This document shows, piece after piece, positions 1-5,484 of a DNA stretch of 7,766 nucleotides. The translations under genes were made by a program, and so were the position numbers. Position 1 is the stretch's first letter. The number at the start of each line of letters is the position of its first letter. The notes under the pieces were generated by a model, which was given only the letters and a program-made list of their open reading frames with translations, ran no database searches and was not told the origin of the DNA. Source of the stretch: CAYHOI01 sp964358175 (GTDB lineage: Bacteria > Margulisbacteria > Riflemargulisbacteria > GWF2-35-9); the NCBI GenBank assembly GCA_964358175.1, contig CAYHOI010000088.1, positions 1 through 7,766 on the forward strand, in the 5' to 3' direction.

Positions 1-29
1 CCCGACCACTTGAGTTCGAATCTGGGAGC

Positions 30-52
30 TCGAGGGCGTAGTCCTCGACTAC
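30..52 (+). other. Two overlapping, mutually exclusive small hairpins in the leader
   Basis: TCGAGG (30-35) is the exact reverse complement of CCTCGA (43-48), giving a 6-bp stem with a 7-base loop. GTAGT (38-42) is the exact reverse complement of ACTAC (48-52), giving a 5-bp stem around the loop CCTCG. The two stems share bases 43-48 and cannot coexist. They lie 37 bases upstream of the first gene. This is direct base pairing; any role in attenuation, or as part of an upstream element cut by the window edge, is inference. Short stems of this size also occur by chance. Confidence 0.25.
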
Positions 53-88
53 TTGCAGTGAACAATCGAAAAGAAAGGATGATTAACC

Positions 89-931
89 ATGAATAAAGTG
101 ATCGCATTGGGAAAGTTGAGAAAAAAGACTCCGGCACAAGGAGTGAGAGCATTCCTTCGGGATGTGACCACTGCCTTGGAGGCATTCTTGCTGATTCGAC
201 ACTGGGAAAGTCCTGCCCTAAGCAAAGAAGAGAAGATGAACATCCTGTGTTCACTCGTTGTACCGGAATCTTTTTTTCGAGACCCTTTTTATAATTTTCT
301 CGTTAAAGCCTGTTCAGACCCGGAGGTGAAGGTCAGGATGGCGGCAGTGAATGCTTTGAACGGCGAGAAATATTTAGATTCTGTTAGCACTGAGATGTTC
401 AAAGAAATATTGTCCCTTGATGATTCCGTCGATATTAAAAAACTGGGCAGACCACGTCCCGAACATCTTCGACTCTTGTATGATATTTATAACAAATTTT
501 TTCAAAAGGGCACTACAGACAAAGTGCTTCTCCTTGAGGTGTTGTTAAAAATCGAAAATCCAAGATCAGAGGACTTACCCTTTCTTATCAAGCAACTTAA
601 ATTCAACACCAACCTTTACGCTACCCTTAATAAAGTAGCTTTCGATACTGGGATTAACATTAAAAAAAGACATTTAACTGCTCTAAGTGGCAATGTAGCT
701 ATCACGTTGATTGGAAGGATGGGGTCTAATGGCGTAGAGGCGATTCCAGCCTTGTTCGAGGGAGTTGACGTTTTTAAGCAGGGTATTCTTCGGGAAACAT
801 TTCGAAAAATTTGTCCGCCAACGCAGAAACAAATAGCGGGCATCGACAAAATACTTGAAACCACCAACGATCCGTTTGCCATTGAAATGGCTGCGTTCTG
901 CCTGAACTCAGGTGCTCTGCAGATTCCGTAG
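89..931 (+). CDS. HEAT-like helical-repeat protein, function unknown
   Basis: I do not recognise this 280-residue protein as a named family. It is almost entirely helical in character, with no signal peptide or membrane segment, so it is probably cytoplasmic. Residues 67-92 (a hydrophobic helix, then SDPEVKVRMAAVNAL) have the helix-turn-helix pattern of a HEAT repeat, with the D/P turn and the V-R/A-A-L positions in place. Weaker HEAT-like units are visible around 200-227 and 246-273 (TNDPFAIEMAAFCL). HEAT solenoids are generally protein- or nucleic-acid-binding scaffolds; no catalytic motif is visible. The ATG start is supported by AAAGGATG at 74-81, about seven bases upstream. The next gene begins 12 bases after the stop, suggesting co-transcription. 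The role is unknown; scaffold or adaptor is inference only. Confidence 0.8.
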   Translation: MNKVIALGKLRKKTPAQGVRAFLRDVTTALEAFLLIRHWESPALSKEEKMNILCSLVVPESFFRDPFYNFLVKACSDPEVKVRMAAVNALNGEKYLDSVSTEMFKEILSLDDSVDIKKLGRPRPEHLRLLYDIYNKFFQKGTTDKVLLLEVLLKIENPRSEDLPFLIKQLKFNTNLYATLNKVAFDTGINIKKRHLTALSGNVAITLIGRMGSNGVEAIPALFEGVDVFKQGILRETFRKICPPTQKQIAGIDKILETTNDPFAIEMAAFCLNSGALQIP

Positions 932-943
932 GGACTGGATAAA

Positions 944-1213
944 ATGTATTCACTTCTGCCCCTTGATGACGCCCCACCGACGATGCAGCTACATTCGCTC
1001 AACGAAGAGCAGTCCTTCGGATCCCATTCGTCTTTAGAACCGGCAAGGAAAAAGAGGGCATCCGCAGGCCGTCTCTACAAGATTATTATTGACATTGCGT
1101 ACGCCTGGAAAGCCCTCTATTCAGAACCAGATAAGGCGAAACGGGACAAGATCCTCAACACTATTGGACTTCTTGAGCTTGAGCGTGCTAAGATTTTCAG
1201 ACAGATATTTTAG
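944..1213 (+). CDS. Small hypothetical protein (89 aa)
   Basis: I do not recognise this gene. The first 42 or so residues are polar and low in order (proline, serine and charged residues, with a basic RKKR patch at 35-38). Residues 43-89 look like two amphipathic helices separated by a short SEPDKAKR turn, ending in a hydrophobic FRQIF tail. No signal peptide, cysteine motif or membrane span is present. It sits 12 bases after the HEAT-like gene and 22 bases before argC, so it is probably in the same transcript. The Shine-Dalgarno is weak (GGG at 931-933 or GGAT at 938-941); an internal ATG at residue 14 (983) is an alternative start. Its position next to the HEAT-like protein makes a partner role possible, but that is inference. 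Confidence 0.65.
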   Translation: MYSLLPLDDAPPTMQLHSLNEEQSFGSHSSLEPARKKRASAGRLYKIIIDIAYAWKALYSEPDKAKRDKILNTIGLLELERAKIFRQIF

Positions 1214-1235
1214 CTTGAGGTAAGGGAAGCGGTCT

Positions 1236-2240
1236 ATGAAGCGTTATAACATCGGAATAGTCGGTGTGACCGGATTTACTGGTCATGAACTTGTAAAGAT
1301 TCTCTATCGCCACCCTTCCGTTAACCTTGTCTATGGGACAACAACGTCAGCAATGGGAAAGCAAATCGGTGAGTTATATCCGGATTTAGCTTTTGTTGAT
1401 CTGGTTCTTTCGGAATACAGTATTACCTCTGTGCGATCACACAAGCTGGACATTGCGTTTCTCGCGGTACACCATGGTATGGCCATGCAGTATGCGGGCG
1501 AATTGCTTAAGGCAGGCGTTCGCGTAATCGATTTGAGTGCAGATTTTCGTTTTTCGTCTTTCGAAACGTATGAAAAAGTTTATGGATCACATTCTGACAA
1601 GGCACTGTGCAAGCAAGCGGTTTATGGTCTGCCAGAACGATGCCGGCCTGAAATTAAGGAGGCGAGACTTGTTGCGAATCCAGGTTGTTATGTGACTTCG
1701 GCATTGTTAGCCTTATTGCCACTAAAGGATGTTGTCTCAGATATTATCATCGATGCGAAGAGTGGCGTATCGGGAGCGGGAAAGAAGCTTGACGAAATGT
1801 ACCTCTTTGCGAATCTGCATAACAATTTTAAGGCCTATGGTATCGCGATACATCGGCATCAACCAGAGATAGAGGCATATTTGGGGCAACCCATTGAGTT
1901 TGTGCCCCATTTGCTTCCGATTAATCGAGGCATTTTGTCCACCATTTACATCAGATCCAAGTGTAGCTTAGAAGACCTACGGGAGAAGCTGACCCAGGCC
2001 TACGAAGATGAACCTTTTGTCAGTGTACTTACAAAGGGTTCTCCAGAGATCTCTATGGTTGCTGGGACGAATCATTGCTACCTGAGCGTCCATAAGGCCT
2101 CTCGTCCAGGAATGTTTATTTTGGTATCAGCCCTTGATAATCTCATCAAAGGTGCTAGTGGCCAGGCGGTTCAGAATATGAACCTGATGTTGGACTTGCC
2201 TGAAACAGTGGGGCTGGACTTGGTGCCGTCATACCCGTAA
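1236..2240 (+). CDS. argC: N-acetyl-gamma-glutamyl-phosphate reductase
   Basis: ArgC catalyses the NADPH-dependent reduction of N-acetyl-glutamyl-5-phosphate to the semialdehyde, the third step of arginine/ornithine biosynthesis, in the cytoplasm. The 334-residue length suits the family. Visible landmarks are the N-terminal Rossmann dinucleotide loop GVTGFTG (10-16), AVYGLPE (128-134), the active-site segment NPGCYVT with catalytic Cys151 (148-154), DAKSGVSGAGK (173-183), HRHQPEIE containing the family's active-site His208 (206-213), the FVPHLLPINRG strand (222-232), and the C-terminal DNLIKGASGQAVQN signature (301-314). Most relatives have NPGCYPT; the proline is valine here, a mild variant. 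The ATG is preceded by AAGGGA at 1222-1227 with good spacing. No other arg gene is visible, so argC is separated from at least its immediate pathway partners. It ends 18 bases before yebC. Confidence 0.97.
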   Translation: MKRYNIGIVGVTGFTGHELVKILYRHPSVNLVYGTTTSAMGKQIGELYPDLAFVDLVLSEYSITSVRSHKLDIAFLAVHHGMAMQYAGELLKAGVRVIDLSADFRFSSFETYEKVYGSHSDKALCKQAVYGLPERCRPEIKEARLVANPGCYVTSALLALLPLKDVVSDIIIDAKSGVSGAGKKLDEMYLFANLHNNFKAYGIAIHRHQPEIEAYLGQPIEFVPHLLPINRGILSTIYIRSKCSLEDLREKLTQAYEDEPFVSVLTKGSPEISMVAGTNHCYLSVHKASRPGMFILVSALDNLIKGASGQAVQNMNLMLDLPETVGLDLVPSYP

Positions 2241-2258
2241 AGAAAGTGGGGCGAAATA

Positions 2259-3011
2259 GTGTCAGGACATAGCAAGTGGAGTACAATCAAACGTAAAAAG
2301 GGAGCTGTCGATGCTAAGCGAGGACAGGCTTTTACCAAAGTGGCTCGTGAAATTATCATGGCAGCCAAAGCAGGCGGGGGTGATTCTGCAACCAATTCAA
2401 GATTACGTTTTGCGATTCTAAAGGCCAAATCAGTCAATATGCCTAGTGATAACGTGAAACGTGCCATTGAACGAGCGGTTGGGGGAGCGGATGAAAGTCA
2501 GATTGAAGAGCTCACGTATGAGGCTTACCTCTACGGTGGCGTGGCTATGATCATCGAATGTATGACTGACAACAAGAATCGAACTTTGCCTGAAATCAAA
2601 AGTATCTTGACAAAGGCAGGCTGTACCCTCGCTGAAAAGGGCGCTGTTTCTTACCTGTTTCACAAGAGAGGTCTTTTCATATTTAACAAGGAATACTCTG
2701 AAGACCAAGTGATGGAGATTGCGTTAAGACATGATGTTGAAGATATTCTTGCAAATGACGATGGAACAATCGAGGTCGTCGTTTCGGTGGATCATTATGA
2801 AAAACTGAAAGAAGACTTTGATACGAATAAGATGGTTTATGGGTCAGCGGAGATTACCATGCTTCCCGTAAGTACAGTTCCCATCGATGATCTTGAGATT
2901 GCCAAGAAAATAATGGGGTTGATCGATAAGTTAGAAAATCATGATGACGTTCAAAATGTTTTTCAAAATGCTGATATTTCAGATGAGATTCTTGAAGGTT
3001 TGGAGGAATAG
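2259..3011 (+). CDS. yebC: YebC/PmpR/TACO1-family protein
   Basis: Members of this family act either as DNA-binding transcriptional regulators (PmpR and others) or, as TACO1 and some bacterial YebC proteins show, as ribosome-associated factors helping translation through difficult sequences such as proline runs. The sequence cannot tell which applies here. The 250-residue length is typical. Landmarks are the N-terminal GHSKWSTIKRKKGAVDAKRG (3-22), FTKVAREI (25-32), AGGGD (38-42), NMPSDNVKRAIERA (60-73), the acidic YEAYLYGGVAMIIECMTDN stretch (88-106), and the conserved C-terminal LIDKLENHDDVQNVFQN (221-237). The GTG start at 2259 gives the canonical M-S-GHSKW beginning; GTGGGG at 2246-2251 is a modest Shine-Dalgarno. 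In many bacteria yebC neighbours ruvC; here it is followed five bases later by the DUF1844 gene. Confidence 0.96.
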   Translation: MSGHSKWSTIKRKKGAVDAKRGQAFTKVAREIIMAAKAGGGDSATNSRLRFAILKAKSVNMPSDNVKRAIERAVGGADESQIEELTYEAYLYGGVAMIIECMTDNKNRTLPEIKSILTKAGCTLAEKGAVSYLFHKRGLFIFNKEYSEDQVMEIALRHDVEDILANDDGTIEVVVSVDHYEKLKEDFDTNKMVYGSAEITMLPVSTVPIDDLEIAKKIMGLIDKLENHDDVQNVFQNADISDEILEGLEE

Positions 3012-3016
3012 ACACT

Positions 3017-3280
3017 GTGGAAGATCAGCCTCTTTCAACATCCCTTTTTATTTCTTTGGTGTACTCCCTCAATTTGACAGCCTTGCAACAGCTTGGGGTG
3101 GCGAGGAATCCTTTTACAGGGAATAAAGAAATTGACATCGAATCGGCAAGGGTAACCCTCGATCTTTTACAGATGTTGGTCACAAAAACAAAGAACAATT
3201 TGAATCCTGATGAAGATCATTTTCTTCAAGATATCCTGAGCCAGTTAGAGCAAATAATCGAGCAGAAGCCCCAACCGTGA
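3017..3280 (+). CDS. DUF1844 domain protein
   Basis: This 87-residue protein matches the DUF1844 pattern as I know it. It has an N-terminal hydrophobic helix LFISLVYSLNLTALQQLG (10-27), the turn NPFTGNKEID (31-40) containing the family's N-P-x-T-G signature, then IESARVTLDLLQMLVTKTKNN (41-61) and a C-terminal helix with NLNPDEDHFLQDIL (61-74). The function of DUF1844 proteins is not established. The first helix could be peripheral or buried and is not a clear membrane span. The GTG start at 3017 is supported by TGGAGGA at 3001-3007 inside the 3' end of yebC. Its stop overlaps the holA start by four bases (GTGA, 3277-3280), so its expression is probably coupled to holA. The family call rests on recalled motifs, not a search. 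Confidence 0.88.
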   Translation: MEDQPLSTSLFISLVYSLNLTALQQLGVARNPFTGNKEIDIESARVTLDLLQMLVTKTKNNLNPDEDHFLQDILSQLEQIIEQKPQP

Positions 3281-4209
3281 ACCTTTTTTTTTATTATGGC
3301 GAAGAGTCTTATCTGCTTTTTGAGCAGATTCAGACCCATCGAAAGCAATTCTGTGAAAAGTATAGTGATCTTGCGGTTGAAACCCATTCTTCGGATAACC
3401 CCATCGAAGCGTTTCTAGTTGCAATATCGACTTCCGACATGTTCTATCCGAAGAAACTAATCATCTTTCGTGGCTTGCCTACCATTCGCGAAGATTTTCA
3501 AGCCAGGTTTGAGAAGCTGATGGTGGAAAGTCCGCTGGATCATGAAGTCATCATCAGCTATGAGGGGCTTCCAGACCGGAGGAGAAAATTGGTTAAATTT
3601 CTCATCTCAATCGCTACAACGAAGGAGTTTAAATCCTTTGATTCATGGGATAGAGACAAAGTGATCAGCATTCTTTCTGGCATGGAAAAGGATCGTGGCT
3701 ATACCCTAAGCACCGAGGCTCTGGGGCGATGCGTGGATATTGTGGGACTCAATTTGTGGGCTCTACGAACCACATTAGATCGGATAGAAACGGCCGTTCT
3801 CCCGCAGAAAACCATCACCGTCCAGGACGTCGTCTCTCTCGCAAGTTCAGGAGAAGCCAGCATTTTTCAGCTAACAGATGATTTTCGGCAGCGAAATAGA
3901 AAGGCCGTATTTACTTTCTTGCGAAATTTAAAAAAGCCCGATGAGGCCTTTATGGTTTTGAGTGCTGTGAGTAAACATGTTCGTTTTCTGCTTCAGATGA
4001 AGGCGGCGGGATCCGTTTCTCCTGATGTTTTGGCAAAACAGCTGGGGAAGTCGCCCTATTATGTCCGAAAATTGGTTCCGGATCTGAAGCGATGGACAAT
4101 GACTGAGCTCTCTAAACTGTTGAGAGAATTTAATGATCTGGATTATCAGCTAAAAACGGGGAAGATTGCTCTCCAATCTGGATTAGAACTCATTTTATCG
4201 GGATTGTAG
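3277..4209 (+). CDS. holA: DNA polymerase III subunit delta (clamp loader)
   Basis: HolA (delta) opens the beta sliding clamp within the DnaX clamp-loader complex during replication. At 310 residues it is slightly shorter than E. coli delta. Family features seen are the N-terminal FFYYGEESYLLFEQI (4-18), which replaces the degenerate P-loop of AAA+ relatives; the KKLIIFRGLP strand (59-68) after the clamp-contact region; GLNLWALRTTLDRIE (157-171), equivalent to the usual G-x-L-x-x-L-x-x-E-L-x-K-L segment; SIFQLTDDFRQRN (195-207); and the C-terminal collar helices with LGKSPYYVRKLVPDLKRW (256-273) and DYQLKTGKIALQSGLELIL (289-307). It starts at GTG 3277 by overlapping the DUF1844 stop; no strong Shine-Dalgarno is visible, which supports translational coupling. 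The delta family diverges strongly in sequence, but the combined motif set is persuasive. Confidence 0.93.
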   Translation: MNLFFYYGEESYLLFEQIQTHRKQFCEKYSDLAVETHSSDNPIEAFLVAISTSDMFYPKKLIIFRGLPTIREDFQARFEKLMVESPLDHEVIISYEGLPDRRRKLVKFLISIATTKEFKSFDSWDRDKVISILSGMEKDRGYTLSTEALGRCVDIVGLNLWALRTTLDRIETAVLPQKTITVQDVVSLASSGEASIFQLTDDFRQRNRKAVFTFLRNLKKPDEAFMVLSAVSKHVRFLLQMKAAGSVSPDVLAKQLGKSPYYVRKLVPDLKRWTMTELSKLLREFNDLDYQLKTGKIALQSGLELILSGL

Positions 4210-4590
4210 ATGAGCTTTCGAACACAGGAAATTGATTTGCACGGAACGTATCCTGATGAGGTGGAGTACAGCCTTGGAAATGCACTTCGTGATGCAAGAT
4301 TGTCTGGCGTTACAGAATTAACAATCATTCATGGGAAGGGGGAGGGCATCTTACGCGGAGCTGTCCTGTCTGCCTTGTCTCGCTTCAAGAAAGACATCCT
4401 TACTATTTACCCTGAAGAAGGGTTTGTACGTTTAAGCCTTAAGTTACCCGAAAAACTCAAAAAACCCTATCGTTCTGAAAATGTAAATTTATCCCAAAAA
4501 GCAAAGGATATTCCAGAAAATAACCTAGAAGAAAAGCGTGAACTTGGGAAGAAACGTTATCTAAAACGTATTCAACGGGGAATAAAATGA
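4210..4590 (+). CDS. Stand-alone Smr-domain protein with basic tail
   Basis: The Smr (small MutS-related) domain occurs at the C-terminus of MutS2 and as a free-standing protein; several members bind nucleic acid or have nicking or RNA-cleavage activity. Here EIDLHGTYPDEVEYSLGNAL (7-26) carries the D-L-H-G motif (9-12), and TIIHGKGEGILRGAVLSAL (38-56) carries the H-G-K-G-x-G-x-L-R motif (41-49), both hallmarks of the fold. The usual glycine-rich stretch before the last strand is reduced to PEEGFVRLSLKL (68-79). Residues 80-126 form a lysine/arginine-rich, probably disordered tail that could add nucleic-acid affinity (inference). The ATG follows the holA stop directly with no spacer, and the stop overlaps the next gene by four bases. 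No MutS2 ATPase part is adjacent, so this is a complete small protein and not a fragment. Confidence 0.9.
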   Translation: MSFRTQEIDLHGTYPDEVEYSLGNALRDARLSGVTELTIIHGKGEGILRGAVLSALSRFKKDILTIYPEEGFVRLSLKLPEKLKKPYRSENVNLSQKAKDIPENNLEEKRELGKKRYLKRIQRGIK

Positions 4591-5447
4591 GTCGAATCCT
4601 AGTGCTGGGTGCCAATGGGATGCTGGGAAGCAATGTGACGCGAAAAGCCAAGACTGCCGGACACCAAGTGGTCGCACTTGATCTTGTAGACATAGATTTG
4701 ACGAAGAATAGTGCTGAAAAAGTAATTCAAGATTCTGCTCCAGAAATCATCATCAACTGTGCTGCCTATACGGCCGTGGATAAGGCTCAGTCTGAGCCCG
4801 AGTTGGCTATGGAAGTCAATGCTGAGGGAGTGCGTCGAATTGCTTCAGCGGCAAAGCGTTTAAATTGTTTTGTCATACACTACTCGACAGATTATGTTTT
4901 TGATGGGATGCGTTCCCAAGGTTATCATGAGTTTGACGAACCAGCTCCTCTGAGTGTATATGGACAGAGTAAGCTTAAAGGAGAACAGTATCTCACCACG
5001 ATATTGCCTGAAAGCCAGTATCTTCTCCTCAGAACAGCCTGGCTTTACGGACCCAATGGCAAGAACTTTGTAACGACTATGATTGCTCTCGCAAATCGTG
5101 ACCAACCGATTCGCGTTGTTCATGATCAAATAGGATGTCCGACATATACCGATGATTTGTCACAGTGGACTCTGGATCTGTTCAATAGGAATAAAAGTGG
5201 GCTTTATCATGCGGTTAACTCTGGCATTTGTTCCTGGTTTGATTTTGCAAAGACTATTTATGAAAAAATAGGGAGAACTGTGGACAGACTTGAAGCAATT
5301 CCTTCGTCCGAATATCCCACTCCGGCAAAGCGTCCTTCTTTTAGTATCCTACAAAATACTCGTTTGCAAAAAGATTTAGGATATGATATTCGAAAATGGC
5401 CAGAAGCATTGTCAGACTTCTTAAGTTCTTCTATACTCACTACTTAA
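4587..5447 (+). CDS. rfbD: dTDP-4-dehydrorhamnose reductase
   Basis: RfbD/RmlD reduces dTDP-4-dehydro-L-rhamnose to dTDP-L-rhamnose with NAD(P)H, the last step of activated rhamnose synthesis for O-antigen, capsule or glycoprotein. The 286-residue length fits. It is an extended SDR protein: GANGMLG (8-14) is the nucleotide-binding loop, INCAAYTAVDKAQSEP (56-71) is the classic RmlD segment, STDYVFDG (100-107) supplies the catalytic Thr101, and YGQSK (125-129) gives the Tyr125-x3-Lys129 pair. RTAWLYGPNGKNFV (149-162), DQIGCPTYTDDL (180-191) and RPSFSILQNTRL (249-260) are further family signatures. GGGG at 4577-4580 is the likely ribosome-binding site, and ATGA overlaps the Smr gene stop. rfbA, rfbB and rfbC are not visible in the window. 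A related SDR reductase acting on another nucleotide sugar is less likely. Confidence 0.93.
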   Translation: MSRILVLGANGMLGSNVTRKAKTAGHQVVALDLVDIDLTKNSAEKVIQDSAPEIIINCAAYTAVDKAQSEPELAMEVNAEGVRRIASAAKRLNCFVIHYSTDYVFDGMRSQGYHEFDEPAPLSVYGQSKLKGEQYLTTILPESQYLLLRTAWLYGPNGKNFVTTMIALANRDQPIRVVHDQIGCPTYTDDLSQWTLDLFNRNKSGLYHAVNSGICSWFDFAKTIYEKIGRTVDRLEAIPSSEYPTPAKRPSFSILQNTRLQKDLGYDIRKWPEALSDFLSSSILTT

Positions 5448-5458
5448 GGGACGTTAGC

Positions 5459-5468
5459 NNNNNNNNNN
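5459..5468. other. Assembly gap of 10 Ns
   Basis: Exactly ten undetermined bases lie between the rfbD stop (5447) and the chemoreceptor gene. A run of ten is a conventional scaffolding placeholder, so the true distance may differ from ten bases. Any operon terminator after rfbD and the chemoreceptor promoter would lie here unseen. Confidence 0.95.
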
Positions 5469-5484
5469 AGCTGGTCAATTCAGA

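Noticed and set aside
8..27. tRNA T-arm-like GTTCGAATC at the window start, as if a tRNA 3' end
   Set aside because: The flanking five-base stem has a G-G mismatch and two wobbles, there is no plausible acceptor stem or CCA after it, and the following hairpin is in the wrong place for an anticodon arm.
1..96. Forward frame open from base 1 to TAA at 94-96, possibly the tail of an upstream gene overlapping the first gene
   Set aside because: Only 31 codons are visible, no recognisable motif is present, and the stretch contains hairpins and the ribosome-binding site of the next gene; it cannot be supported.
616..1002. Reverse-strand ORF of 128 codons over the end of the HEAT-like gene
   Set aside because: It lies opposite a gene with a clear ribosome-binding site and coherent repeats, and its translation has no recognisable domain; treated as a shadow frame.
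2171..2708. Two reverse-strand ORFs opposite argC and yebC
   Set aside because: They are antisense to strongly conserved proteins, have no family features, and are explained by codon structure of the + strand genes.
2941..3126. Alternative + frame ORF across the yebC/DUF1844 junction
   Set aside because: It overlaps the conserved yebC C-terminus and the DUF1844 N-terminus in another frame and has no protein-family features.
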